15,601 bases of DNA from Desulfobulbus sp. (GCA_009782025.1 WQUQ01000070.1:1-15601); one strand, 5' to 3'; shown: positions 1-7,300, counted from the stretch's first letter. Made by a program: numbers and translations. The notes: generated by a model not told the origin, from the letters alone.

Positions 1-1413
1 CAAACCACATATAACGATAAGGTCGTACGGCAATTCACCGTCATGACCGTCATCTGGGGCATTGTTGGCATGCTGGTCGGTGTCATCATTGCTGCCCAGC
101 TGGTCTGGCCGGAGCTGAACATCGGCTTCCTGCATTTCGGCCGGCTGCGGCCGCTGCACACCAACGCGGTCATTTTCGCGTTTGGCGGCTGCGCCCTGTT
201 CGCAACGTCCTATTGGTGCGTTCAGCGTACCTGCCATACCCGCCTCTGGGGCGGCCCGCTGATTCCCCTTACCTTCTGGGGCTGGCAACTGATCATTCTG
301 CTTGCTGCGATCTCGCTGCCGTTGGGCATCACCACCGGCAAGGAGTATGCCGAGCTGGAGTGGCCGATCGACATCCTGATCGCCGTGGTCTGGATTTCCT
401 ATGGCATCGTATTCTTCGGCACCATCGTCAAGCGCACCGTGTCCCATATCTACGTCGCCAACTGGTTCTTTGGCGCGTTCATCGTCGCCGTTGCCTTGTT
501 GCACGTGGTTAACAGCGCCGAGGTGCCGGTTTCCCTGACCAAATCCTATTCGGCCTACGCGGGCGTGCAGGATGCGATGGTTCAGTGGTGGTACGGCCAC
601 AACGCGGTCGGCTTCTTCCTGACCGCCGGCTTCCTCGGCATGATGTACTACTTCGTGCCCAAGCAGGCTGGCCGCCCGGTCTATTCCTACCGCCTGTCCG
701 TGGTGCACTTCTGGGCGCTGATCTTCACCTACATGTGGGCCGGCCCGCACCACCTGCACTACACGGCTCTGCCCGACTGGACCCAGTCGGTGGGCATGCT
801 GTTCTCGCTGATCCTGCTGGCGCCGTCCTGGGGCGGCATGATCAACGGCATCATGACCCTGTCCGGCGCCTGGCATAAGCTGCGCGACGATCCGATCCTC
901 AAGTTCCTGATCACCTCGCTGTCCTTCTACGGCATGTCCACCTTTGAAGGTCCGATGATGTCCATCAAGACCGTCAATGCGCTGTCGCACTACACCGACT
1001 GGACGATCGGCCACGTGCATTCCGGCGCCCTGGGCTGGGTGGCGATGGTTTCGATCGGTTCGATCTACTACCTGCTGCCGCGCCTGTTCGGCAAGAAGGA
1101 GATGTACAGCACCCCCTTGGTCACGTTCCATTTCTGGATTGCTACCATTGGTACGGTCTTGTACATCGCTTCAACGTGGATCAGCGGCGTCATGCAGGGC
1201 CTGATGTGGCGTGCGGTGAATTCCGACGGTACCCTGGCCTACAGCTTCGTCGAATCGGTCAAGGGTTCCTATCCGTTCTGGACCATCCGCCTGGTGGGTG
1301 GCACCTTGTTCCTGCTGGGCATGCTGGTCATGGCCTACAACATGTTCAAGACGATGGCTGGCGGTAACTGCAAGGATGCGCCGGTGATCGCCCCGGTTGC
1401 TCACCACGCCTGA
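1..1413 (+). CDS. ccoN: cbb3-type cytochrome c oxidase subunit I (CcoN), 5' partial
   Basis: Catalytic subunit of the high-affinity cbb3 terminal oxidase in the inner membrane; it reduces O2 to water at a heme b3-CuB centre and pumps protons. The frame is open from base 1 and reads YNDKVVRQF before the Met at 43; that run matches the start of CcoN proteins, so only a few residues are missing and the Met at 43 is internal. About 12 membrane helices are visible. Ligands seen: the low-spin heme His in LHTNA (codon 157); the CuB His in YGHN (codon 598) and the HH pair (codons 748 and 751); the likely cross-linked Tyr in [10 protein letters not shown] (codon 730); the conserved Glu in TFEGP; and the heme b3 and b histidines in GHVHSG (codons 1012 and 1018). 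Its promoter lies outside the window. ccoO follows after 17 bp. Confidence 0.97.
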   Translation, partial: QTTYNDKVVRQFTVMTVIWGIVGMLVGVIIAAQLVWPELNIGFLHFGRLRPLHTNAVIFAFGGCALFATSYWCVQRTCHTRLWGGPLIPLTFWGWQLIILLAAISLPLGITTGKEYAELEWPIDILIAVVWISYGIVFFGTIVKRTVSHIYVANWFFGAFIVAVALLHVVNSAEVPVSLTKSYSAYAGVQDAMVQWWYGHNAVGFFLTAGFLGMMYYFVPKQAGRPVYSYRLSVVHFWALIFTYMWAGPHHLHYTALPDWTQSVGMLFSLILLAPSWGGMINGIMTLSGAWHKLRDDPILKFLITSLSFYGMSTFEGPMMSIKTVNALSHYTDWTIGHVHSGALGWVAMVSIGSIYYLLPRLFGKKEMYSTPLVTFHFWIATIGTVLYIASTWISGVMQGLMWRAVNSDGTLAYSFVESVKGSYPFWTIRLVGGTLFLLGMLVMAYNMFKTMAGGNCKDAPVIAPVAHHA

Positions 1414-1430
1414 TTTGGGAGAACACAACA

Positions 1431-2066
1431 ATGATCAAGCACGATCAAATCGAAAAGAACGTAGGCCTGCTGTTCATCCTTACGTTGTTTGTCGTCATCT
1501 GGGGCGGCCTGCTGGAAATCGTTCCGCTCTTTTTCCAGAAATCGACGACGACGCCGGTCGAAGGCGTGGTGCCTTACAGCGCCGAGCGCCTGGCTGGCCG
1601 TGATGTTTATATCCGCGAAGGCTGCTATCTCTGTCACTCGCAGATGATCCGTCCGTTCCGCGCGGAAACCGAGCGCTACGGCCACTATTCGGTTGCTGGC
1701 GAATACGTCTACGACCATCCGTTCCAGTGGGGGTCGAAACGCACGGGTCCTGACCTGCATCGCGTTGGCGGTCGCTATTCCGACGAATGGCATCGCGCTC
1801 ACCTGATTAACCCGCGTGACGTGGTGCCGGAGTCGAACATGCCCGCCTTCGCTTTCCTGGCAAATACCAAGGCCAAGGATACGGTAGGTGCCGACATCGA
1901 GGCGAAGATGAGGCTCATGCGCAGCTATGCCAATCTCCGCGGTTTGCCGACCTACTCCGATGCTGACATCAAGGGAGCCAAGGCTGCCATTGGCGACAAG
2001 ACTGAACTCGATGTTCTGATCGCCTACCTGCAGGGCATGGGTACGGCTCTGGGCACGATGAAGTAA
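1431..2066 (+). CDS. ccoO: cbb3-type cytochrome c oxidase subunit II (CcoO), monoheme cytochrome c
   Basis: Membrane-anchored monoheme cytochrome c that passes electrons to CcoN. The 211-residue protein is of normal family length. It has a short cytoplasmic N-terminus, one membrane helix at about residues 11-34 and a periplasmic domain. The heme-binding CYLCH is at residues 65-69 and the probable axial Met is 137 (ESNMPAF). The start ATG has a GGGAGA ribosome-binding site about 10 bases upstream. It lies in the ccoNOQP operon, 17 bp after ccoN and 6 bp before ccoQ. No unusual residues were noticed. Confidence 0.97.
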   Translation: MIKHDQIEKNVGLLFILTLFVVIWGGLLEIVPLFFQKSTTTPVEGVVPYSAERLAGRDVYIREGCYLCHSQMIRPFRAETERYGHYSVAGEYVYDHPFQWGSKRTGPDLHRVGGRYSDEWHRAHLINPRDVVPESNMPAFAFLANTKAKDTVGADIEAKMRLMRSYANLRGLPTYSDADIKGAKAAIGDKTELDVLIAYLQGMGTALGTMK

Positions 2067-2072
2067 CAGGCC

Positions 2073-2249
2073 ATGGACATCAACGATCTGCGTTCCCTCC
2101 TCACCGTTGCCGGGTTGCTGTGTTTCCTGGCCATAGTGGGCTGGGCTTATGGGAAGGGCAGCCAGAAGGGATTTGCAGGAGCTGCCAACCTGCCGTTCGC
2201 GGAACGCGATGATCAGGATGCGATGTTCTGTACATCGCATCCACGCTGA
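2073..2249 (+). CDS. ccoQ: cbb3-type cytochrome c oxidase small subunit (CcoQ/FixQ)
   Basis: A 58-residue protein starting MDINDLRSLL. It has one hydrophobic helix at about residues 9-26 (TVAGLLCFLAIVGWAY), then a polar tail containing LPFAERD. This is the size, topology and position of CcoQ, the small subunit thought to stabilise the oxidase and its contact with CcoP. It starts 6 bp after the ccoO stop with only a weak CAGG ribosome-binding site, so translational coupling to ccoO is likely. The tail after LPF ends in DAMFCTSHPR. Family-level sequence conservation is low, so the call rests largely on topology and on its place between ccoO and ccoP. Confidence 0.88.
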   Translation: MDINDLRSLLTVAGLLCFLAIVGWAYGKGSQKGFAGAANLPFAERDDQDAMFCTSHPR

Positions 2250-2263
2250 CAAGAGGAAAGCAA

Positions 2264-3175
2264 ATGAGCGATTTCGTTAATAATTTCTGGAACATGTATG
2301 TCATTGTGATCGTCCTGGCCGGTATCCTGGCTTGTGCGGTTCTGCTGATCGTACAGGGCAAGGCGACCTTCACGCCGGGCAAGACCATGGGTCACGTCTG
2401 GGATGAAACCCTTGAGGAATACAACAACCCGATGCCGAAGTGGTGGAGCTGGATGTTCGTCATCACCGTGGTCTTTTCACTGGTTTATCTGGTGTTGTTT
2501 CCAGGCTTGGGCAGTTTTCCGGGCATACTGAAGTGGACTTCGGTCGGTCAGTACAAGGCGGAACGCGAAAGAATGGATGCTGTTGTGAGGCCGCTGTTTG
2601 ACAAGTATGCGGCGATGGACATCCGGGCGGTGGCCAGCGACAAGCAGGCCATGGAAATGGGCAAGCGCATGTTCCTGACTTACTGCATGCAGTGTCACGG
2701 CGCCGATGCGCGCGGGGCCAAGGGCTTCCCGAATCTGACCGCCGGCGCCTGGCTGTACGGTGGCGAGCCGGAGCAAATCGAGACGACCATCGCTGGAGGC
2801 CGCATGGGCATCATGCCGTCGCATGAACAGCTTGGCGCTGAAACCATCAAGGATCTGGCCAACTACGTCCGTTCCCTGTCCGGTCTGCCCGGCGTCGATG
2901 CCGCGCGTGCCGCGCGTGGTCAGGAGGCCTTCGCCAACAACGATTGTGTCGGCTGCCACGGCCCTGACGCCAAAGGCATGCAAGCGATTGGCGCGCCGAA
3001 CTTGACCGACAAGGTCTGGTTGTACGGTTCCTCGGAAGCGACCATTATCGAGACCATCACCAAGGGCCGGCAGAACAAGATGCCTGCATGGAAGGAATTC
3101 CTCGGTGACGCCAAGGTTCACATCCTGGCTGCTTACGTGTTCAGCCTGAGCCAAGGCCAGCAGAACGCCAAGTAA
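2264..3175 (+). CDS. ccoP: cbb3-type cytochrome c oxidase subunit III (CcoP), diheme cytochrome c
   Basis: Diheme cytochrome c subunit that receives electrons from soluble cytochromes and feeds CcoO. The 303-residue protein has two N-terminal membrane helices (about 11-31 and 62-82), then two cytochrome c domains. Heme sites are CMQCH (141-145) and CVGCH (228-232). Axial Met candidates are 184 (GIMPSH) and 273 (NKMPAW). The two domains resemble each other (NLTAGAWLYGG against NLTDKVWLYGS), as expected for the duplicated CcoP fold. The start ATG has an AGAGGAAA ribosome-binding site. It is the last gene of ccoNOQP; a terminator-like hairpin follows within 10 bp. Confidence 0.97.
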   Translation: MSDFVNNFWNMYVIVIVLAGILACAVLLIVQGKATFTPGKTMGHVWDETLEEYNNPMPKWWSWMFVITVVFSLVYLVLFPGLGSFPGILKWTSVGQYKAERERMDAVVRPLFDKYAAMDIRAVASDKQAMEMGKRMFLTYCMQCHGADARGAKGFPNLTAGAWLYGGEPEQIETTIAGGRMGIMPSHEQLGAETIKDLANYVRSLSGLPGVDAARAARGQEAFANNDCVGCHGPDAKGMQAIGAPNLTDKVWLYGSSEATIIETITKGRQNKMPAWKEFLGDAKVHILAAYVFSLSQGQQNAK

Positions 3176-3183
3176 TGTAGCGG

Positions 3184-3213
3184 ACGGGGCGGCGGCTGGT
3201 GGTGCCGCCCCGT
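3184..3213 (+). terminator. Terminator-like hairpin after ccoP
   Basis: A perfect 10-bp GC-rich stem (ACGGGGCGGC at 3184-3193 pairs with GCCGCCCCGT at 3204-3213) with a 10-base loop, followed by TGTTTCC. The T tract is short and interrupted, so termination may be partial, letting some transcripts read into ccoG. It starts 8 bases after the ccoP stop codon. Confidence 0.65.
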
Positions 3214-3225
3214 TGTTTCCTACCC

Positions 3226-3279
3226 GTATCAAAATGACGTTTTGCCGGCCTTGAACCCGGCCAAGCGTCATTTTGATAC
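3226..3279 (+). promoter_or_regulatory. Long hairpin in the ccoG leader
   Basis: A perfect 14-bp inverted repeat (GTATCAAAATGACG at 3226-3239, CGTCATTTTGATAC at 3266-3279) encloses 26 bases that continue the stem. Bases 3241-3243 pair with 3263-3265 (one of these a U-G pair) and GCCGG at 3244-3248 pairs with CCGGC at 3257-3261, with single-base bulges and an 8-base loop. About 22 pairs form in all. No T tract follows, so a simple terminator is unlikely. The stem ends 4 bases before the AAGGA ribosome-binding site of ccoG, which suggests a translational or mRNA-stability element. The structure is seen; the function is inferred. Confidence 0.7.
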
Positions 3280-3292
3280 CGATAAGGACATC

Positions 3293-4708
3293 ATGGACAG
3301 CAGGGAAAAAAACACGCCGGACGCGGCTGTTCAGGCAGCGCCGATCTCTTTCTACGAGAAGCACAAGAAAGTCTACATCCGCGATGTCAAGGGCTGGTGG
3401 AACACTTGGCGCTGGGTGTTCGTGTGGTTCACCCAGATCCTCTTTTTGGGCCTGCCGTGGGTGGAGTGGAATGGGCGTCAAGCCGTGCTGTTCCATCTGG
3501 TCGAGCGCAAGTTCTATTTCTTTGGCTTGATCCTGTGGCCGCAGGATGTGTTCTATCTGGCGCTCGTGCTGATCATTTCCGCCTACGCCCTGTTCCTGTT
3601 CACCGCCGTCGCGGGTCGGCTGTTCTGTGGCTACGCCTGTCCACAGACGGTATATACCGAAATTTTCATGTGGATCGAGAACCGCATCGAAGGCGATCGC
3701 TCGATGCGCATGAAATTGGACAAGGGACCGCTCACCGCGCGCAAATTACGGCTGAAGGCCAGCAAACATACGATCTGGATTTTGTTCTCGCTGTGGACCG
3801 GTTTTACGCTGGTTGCCTATTTCACCCCGGTAAAAGAGCTGCTTGCCGCCCTGCCTTTCGGTTTTTCCGGTTGGGAATGGTTCTGGATGCTCTTCTATGG
3901 CGGTTTTTGCTACATGCAGGCCGGTTTCCTGCGCGAGCAGGTGTGCAAATACATGTGCCCTTATGCGCGCTTCCAGGGGGTGATGTGTGATCCCGACACC
4001 CTGCTCATTACCTACGACCCGGAGCGCGGCGAGCCGCGCGGAGCGCGACGCAAGAGCGTTGATGCCAAGGCGGCGGGATTCGGGGATTGCATCGATTGCG
4101 GCTTGTGCGTCGCGGTTTGTCCGACCGGGATCGATATCCGCAAGGGGTTTCAGTACGAATGTATCGGCTGCGGAGCCTGTATTGATGTCTGCAATCCGGT
4201 CATGGACAAGGTTGGCTTGCCGCGGGGATTGATCCGCTATACCACAGAGAATGCGCTGGCCAAACATTTTTCCGCCAAGGAAATCGTCGGCCATATCCTG
4301 CGCCCGCGCATCATGGTCTATACCGCGATCCTGTTGGCGATCATCGCGGCGGCTGCCTGGTCTCTGGCCACCCGCGTGCCACTCAAGGTGGACGTTATTC
4401 GTGATCGGTTCACGCTCGCTCGCGAGGCGGACGATGGTCGAATCGAGAATGTCTACAACCTCAAGATCATGAATACCACCGAAACGCCGAAGCGCTATGC
4501 CCTGTCGGTCGACGGCCTGGACGGTATCGAACTCGTTGGCAGCCACTCGGTCGACGTCAATAGCGCCGAAAATCATGAAGTGACCGTCGTCGTCCGGGCA
4601 CCGGCCGAATCTGGGCAGCGCGGCGCCCATACCATCCACTTTGAAGTCAAGGCCGAAGGGGATGCGGCAATTGCCGTGCGTGAAAAGGCAACTTTCTTAT
4701 TTCCCTGA
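3293..4708 (+). CDS. ccoG: cbb3 oxidase assembly polyferredoxin CcoG (RdxA/FixG family)
   Basis: Inner-membrane iron-sulfur protein needed for cbb3 oxidase assembly; family members are implicated in reducing copper for CuB loading. The ATG at 3293 was chosen because AAGGA lies 4 bases upstream of its ACATC spacer; an in-frame TTG at 3242 falls inside the hairpin. The product is 471 residues, normal for the family. Visible: membrane helices near 42-58, 85-107, 160-180 and 341-362; a CGYACP motif (Cys112, Cys116); CKYMCP; and two ferredoxin-type clusters, CIDCGLCVAVCP (Cys266, 269, 272, 276) and CIGCGACIDVCNP (Cys290, 293, 296, 300). After the last helix comes the periplasmic beta-sandwich domain seen at the C-terminus of CcoG. 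fixH follows after 9 bp. Confidence 0.96.
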   Translation: MDSREKNTPDAAVQAAPISFYEKHKKVYIRDVKGWWNTWRWVFVWFTQILFLGLPWVEWNGRQAVLFHLVERKFYFFGLILWPQDVFYLALVLIISAYALFLFTAVAGRLFCGYACPQTVYTEIFMWIENRIEGDRSMRMKLDKGPLTARKLRLKASKHTIWILFSLWTGFTLVAYFTPVKELLAALPFGFSGWEWFWMLFYGGFCYMQAGFLREQVCKYMCPYARFQGVMCDPDTLLITYDPERGEPRGARRKSVDAKAAGFGDCIDCGLCVAVCPTGIDIRKGFQYECIGCGACIDVCNPVMDKVGLPRGLIRYTTENALAKHFSAKEIVGHILRPRIMVYTAILLAIIAAAAWSLATRVPLKVDVIRDRFTLAREADDGRIENVYNLKIMNTTETPKRYALSVDGLDGIELVGSHSVDVNSAENHEVTVVVRAPAESGQRGAHTIHFEVKAEGDAAIAVREKATFLFP

Positions 4709-4717
4709 GAGAACAGC

Positions 4718-5242
4718 ATGAATAACACAATGCTACTGCAACGCGACGAAGCTCCCTGGTACAAGCAGCGCTGGCCTTGGTTTCTGATGGCCGGGCCGGC
4801 GATCGCCGTCGTCTTTGGCATAGGGATGTTTGTGATGACGCAACTCTATCCTGCCGATGAGGTCCCTGGTGACGACCATTACAAGGAGGGGCTGGCCGTC
4901 AATGAGCGTTTGCACCAGGATCATCAGGCCAGCGCCCTCGGTTTGCGCGCCGATGTGATGCGTTCTGATCTGAATGTGCGCTTGCTGCTGTCGACTACCG
5001 ATCAGGTCGAACTGCCGGCGACCCTTGTGCTGCGCCTGATCCACCCGACGCTTGCCGGGCAGGATCAGGTGGTGGAGATGACTTCCGGCGGGGCGGGATT
5101 CTACGACGGAAAGTTGACGGCCAACCTGGTTGGCAAGTGGCTTGTCACCATTGAAGATCCGGCCGGAGAGTGGCGGCTTCAGGGCAAGTGGCAGGCTGAT
5201 TCAGAGGGGCCTTTGCATTTGCATGCAAGGGCGAAGAAGTAA
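4718..5242 (+). CDS. fixH: FixH/CcoH family cbb3 oxidase assembly or stability protein
   Basis: A 174-residue protein with one membrane helix at about residues 20-41, following PWYKQRWPW, and a periplasmic domain beginning DEVPGDDHYKEGLAVNE. The PWYKQ-WPW start and the D-YY/HYK-GLA-N signature are typical of FixH, which binds the cbb3 complex and supports its late assembly. It starts 9 bp after ccoG with a GAGAG ribosome-binding site, so the two are co-transcribed. The C-terminal half has alternating hydrophobic strands (TLVLRLIHP, GKWLVTIED, GEWRLQGKW), consistent with the family's beta-rich domain. The usual next genes, ccoI and ccoS, do not follow; a tiny membrane protein gene does. Confidence 0.92.
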   Translation: MNNTMLLQRDEAPWYKQRWPWFLMAGPAIAVVFGIGMFVMTQLYPADEVPGDDHYKEGLAVNERLHQDHQASALGLRADVMRSDLNVRLLLSTTDQVELPATLVLRLIHPTLAGQDQVVEMTSGGAGFYDGKLTANLVGKWLVTIEDPAGEWRLQGKWQADSEGPLHLHARAKK

Positions 5243-5265
5243 TTTTTGTACAGGGAGGTGGATAT

Positions 5266-5403
5266 ATGGCTTGGGAATTGTTATTCAAGAGTGACTTTGG
5301 TTTGATGAGTCTGGGTGTCATCGTTGGCTGTGTGGTGATCGGCGCCGTGCTGTACAAGATTGTCATGAACAAGATCAACGAGGAGTCCAAGCTCGGAAAA
5401 TAA
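5266..5403 (+). CDS. Small single-helix membrane protein, DUF3149-like
   Basis: A 45-residue product starting MAWELLFKSDFGLMSLGV. It has one membrane helix (about residues 13-31), then a positively charged, polar tail ending EESKLGK. A strong GGGAGG ribosome-binding site lies 7 bases before the ATG, and the gene starts 23 bp after the fixH stop, so it is probably the last gene of the ccoG-fixH transcript. The start (LLF.SD.GLMSL) and overall size resemble the DUF3149 family of short betaproteobacterial proteins, recognised from memory and not by a search. Function is unknown. Its place among cbb3 assembly genes suggests, but does not show, a link with that oxidase, perhaps like other single-helix accessory subunits. 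Confidence 0.8.
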   Translation: MAWELLFKSDFGLMSLGVIVGCVVIGAVLYKIVMNKINEESKLGK

Positions 5404-5436
5404 TCCGGCCCGGATAGTCCTGCCGCAAGGCAACCA

Positions 5437-5471
5437 GCAGCCCCCGTTCGTTTACAGCGCTCGGGGGTTGT
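5437..5471 (+). terminator. Terminator-like hairpin closing the ccoG-fixH operon
   Basis: GCAGCCCCCG (5437-5446) pairs with CGGGGGTTGT (5462-5471) through a 15-base loop; two of the ten pairs are G-T. GCTTTTCC follows, giving a short T run. It lies 33 bases after the microprotein stop, between that gene and the convergent Nudix gene. Confidence 0.6.
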
Positions 5472-5503
5472 GCTTTTCCGGGCGGCGGATGGCGGGGGAC
5501 TCA

Positions 5504-5605
5504 TTCCATTTTCAAATCAGCCGAGGACGCGAAGGCGAAGCGAGAGACAGTACGGTTGACCGGCAAGCGAAGCCGACAAAGTCATCGGTTGATTGGGAAA
5601 TGGAA
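5504..5605 (+). repeat. 102-bp MITE-like element, copy A
   Basis: This 102-bp unit recurs in reverse orientation at 6177-6278 with one difference (A at 5508, where the partner reads G). Its own ends are imperfect inverted repeats of 25 bp, starting TTCCATTT and ending AAATGGAA, matching at 21 of 25 positions. TCA stands on both sides (5501-5503 and 5606-5608) and could be a 3-bp target-site duplication. The second TCA is the reverse complement of the Nudix TGA stop codon, so the element directly abuts that gene. It is far too small to encode a transposase; if mobile, it must depend on one elsewhere. Short open frames crossing it look incidental. Confidence 0.85.
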
Positions 5606-6142
5606 TCAGACGGGCGCCAATTCCGCTTCGTGGAATGTGTAGCAACCTCGTCGCTGATCGGCCAGATAGTGTTCGAGGCACAGGGTGATACTGCGGAAGG
5701 ATAGTTCGGCCCAGGGAATATCCGCTGGCGCGAACAATCCAACCTCCAGACTTTCCTCGCCGGCGGAATATTCCGCCGCGGTCAGCCGACCACGGTAAAA
5801 GAGGTGGACCTGGTTGATATGAGCGATGCTGACCAGCGCAAATGGCGCATCGATAACGATACGCGCCCTGGCTTCCTCCCAGGTTTCGCGGCTGGCGGCA
5901 GCGGTTGTGCTCTCGCCGTTCTCCATGAAGCCGGCCGGCAAGGTCCAGAAACCGCAGCGCGGTTCGATGGCGCGCCGGCACAGGAGAATCCGCCCCTCGT
6001 ATTCCGCCACGCAGCCGACGACGAGGCGCGGGTTTTCGTAGTGGATGTGGCCACAGGCGCCACAGACGTACCGTGGCAGGTTGTCGCCCGCCGGAACGAG
6101 GAACGACACGCCGGCGCCGCAGCGGGTACAGTAGCGAATCAC
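5606..6142 (-). CDS. Nudix hydrolase with N-terminal zinc ribbon
   Basis: A 178-residue Nudix hydrolase; such enzymes cleave nucleoside diphosphates linked to another group, but the substrate cannot be read from the sequence. Residues 5-8 (CTRC) and 27-30 (CGAC) form a zinc ribbon. The Nudix box is G71-x5-E77-x7-R85-E86-x2-E89-E90 (GFMENGE...RETWEE), with all catalytic acidic residues present. The GTG at 6142 is chosen because family members begin a few residues before CxxC; no ATG is available and no clear ribosome-binding site precedes it. It is the only minus-strand gene here and is enclosed by inverted copies of a 102-bp element: 34 bp upstream of the start, and directly after the stop. 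Transcription may come from the upstream copy or from further right; no promoter is evident. Confidence 0.9.
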   Translation of the reverse strand: MIRYCTRCGAGVSFLVPAGDNLPRYVCGACGHIHYENPRLVVGCVAEYEGRILLCRRAIEPRCGFWTLPAGFMENGESTTAAASRETWEEARARIVIDAPFALVSIAHINQVHLFYRGRLTAAEYSAGEESLEVGLFAPADIPWAELSFRSITLCLEHYLADQRRGCYTFHEAELAPV

Positions 6143-6176
6143 GATATCGGGAATGAAATGGATCGCGCCCAGTTTA

Positions 6177-6278
6177 TTCCATTTCCCAATCAACCGATGA
6201 CTTTGTCGGCTTCGCTTGCCGGTCAACCGTACTGTCTCTCGCTTCGCCTTCGCGTCCTCGGCTGATTTGAAAACGGAA
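6177..6278 (-). repeat. 102-bp MITE-like element, copy B (inverted)
   Basis: Reverse-complement copy of the unit at 5504-5605, identical at 101 of 102 positions. It starts TTCCATTT and ends CGGAA, with the same 25-bp imperfect terminal inverted repeats. The flanking triplets (TTA and CAG) differ, so no target duplication is visible for this copy alone. It lies upstream of the Nudix start and occupies about a third of the 300-bp gap between that gene and motA. Near-identity with copy A points to recent duplication, gene conversion, or a family of well-conserved genomic repeats. Confidence 0.85.
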
Positions 6279-6442
6279 CAGCATCGAAGCGGGCGCGGCC
6301 AGCCGCTGCACGCCTTGCGCCGAGATCGCAGGCAGGCTCTCGTTTCTTCCTTTGGACACCGGCATGGCCTGTGGCTACAATAACGCACGCCGAAAACGGG
6401 TAGTGGTGATCGGTTGCGGGTCGGCGGTTCAGGGGGTTTTGC
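6279..6442. other. Remainder of the Nudix-motA intergenic region
   Basis: The gap between the divergent Nudix and motA genes is 300 bp, of which 6177-6278 is the repeat. The rest has no supported gene. It contains the sigma70-like promoter candidate at 6352-6381 and, at 6389-6396, GCCGAAAA, one base off the flagellar sigma28 -10 consensus but without a TAAA at the right distance. Confidence 0.6.
6352..6381 (+). promoter_or_regulatory. Candidate sigma70-type promoter for the mot-che cluster
   Basis: TTGGAC (6352-6357) and TACAAT (6376-6381) are separated by 18 bases. The -10 matches TATAAT at 5 of 6 positions; the -35 is weak. It lies about 60 bases before the motA ATG and is the best-placed promoter for the plus-strand cluster. 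Confidence 0.5.
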
Positions 6443-7300
6443 ATGTTTCTTCTTATCGGTTACGTCATCGTCCTGGCTGCGTCGCTGGGAACTTACGCCA
6501 TGCACGGCAACTTGCTGGCGCTGTGGGTGCCGGCCGAATATCTGGCCATCGTTGGCCTGGCCGTCGGCAGTTTCGTTGGCGGCAATGACATCCGCGTCGT
6601 CAAGGCCACGCTTGCCGCCATTCCAGGGGCGCTCAAGGGTTCCAAATTCACCACCGCTTTCTATGTCGATGTGCTGGCTTTGCTGTACGAAATCCTGTCC
6701 AAGGTGCGCAAGGAAGGCTTGATGTCGATCGAGGGGGATGTCGAAAATCCCGAGGCCAGTCCGATTTTCACCAAGTATCCGAACATCATCGCCGACCATC
6801 ATGTAATCGAATTCATGACCGACTATCTGCGCATGATGGTCGGCGGCAATCTCAACACGGTCGAAATCGAGAGTCTGATGGATGTCGAATTGGAGACGCA
6901 CCATCACGAAACCGCGGAGCCGGGGCATGCGATGTCCAGGCTAGCCGACGCCCTGCCCGCCTTTGGTATCGTCGTCGCGGTCATGGGCGTGGTTAACGTC
7001 ATGGGTTCGGTCGGCGAGCCGCCGCCGGTGCTGGGCAGGATGATCGGCGGGGCGCTGGTCGGCACCTTTCTTGGCGTCCTGATTTCCTACGGTTTCGTTT
7101 CGCCGCTGGCCGGTCTGCTGACCCAGAAGGCGCAGGAGGGGAGTACGGTTTTCAAGTGCATCAAGCAGGTTCTCCTGGCCTCGATGTCCGGCTATGCACC
7201 GCAGGTATCGGTTGAGTTCGGCCGCAAGGCGCTCGATTCGCATGCCCGCCCGTCCTTCCGCGCCCTGGAGGATGAGTTGAAGTCGCGCCGGGGCAAGTGA
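6443..7300 (+). CDS. motA: Flagellar motor stator protein MotA
   Basis: Stator subunit that, with MotB, conducts ions across the inner membrane and turns the flagellar rotor. The 285-residue length is usual for the proteobacterial proton-type MotA. Four membrane segments are visible (about 2-20, 32-48, 172-192, 200-225) with a large cytoplasmic loop between the second and third. Residues that touch the rotor protein FliG or shape the channel in E. coli have counterparts here: Arg89, Glu97, Pro172 and Pro221. The ATG has AGGGGG about 7 bases upstream. It is the first gene of the cluster and motB follows after 23 bp. Confidence 0.96.
   Translation: MFLLIGYVIVLAASLGTYAMHGNLLALWVPAEYLAIVGLAVGSFVGGNDIRVVKATLAAIPGALKGSKFTTAFYVDVLALLYEILSKVRKEGLMSIEGDVENPEASPIFTKYPNIIADHHVIEFMTDYLRMMVGGNLNTVEIESLMDVELETHHHETAEPGHAMSRLADALPAFGIVVAVMGVVNVMGSVGEPPPVLGRMIGGALVGTFLGVLISYGFVSPLAGLLTQKAQEGSTVFKCIKQVLLASMSGYAPQVSVEFGRKALDSHARPSFRALEDELKSRRGK

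Noticed and set aside
3273..3286. FNR/ANR-like site TTGAT-ACCG-ATAAG upstream of ccoG
   Set aside because: It matches 8 of 10 consensus bases but overlaps the hairpin arm and the ribosome-binding site, too close to the start for activation; the TTGAT is better explained by the inverted repeat.
5501..6265. Short open frames crossing the 102-bp repeats, with similar peptides from both copies
   Set aside because: The shared peptide follows from the repeated DNA; there are no ribosome-binding sites and both strands are open by chance.
6389..6396. GCCGAAAA as a sigma28 flagellar promoter -10 for motA
   Set aside because: It is one base off consensus, but the position where TAAA is expected reads TGTG.
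5606..6928. Extension of the Nudix frame upstream through the repeat and antisense to motA (440 codons)
   Set aside because: Nudix family proteins begin just before the zinc ribbon, and the added part is antisense to motA and crosses repeat sequence.
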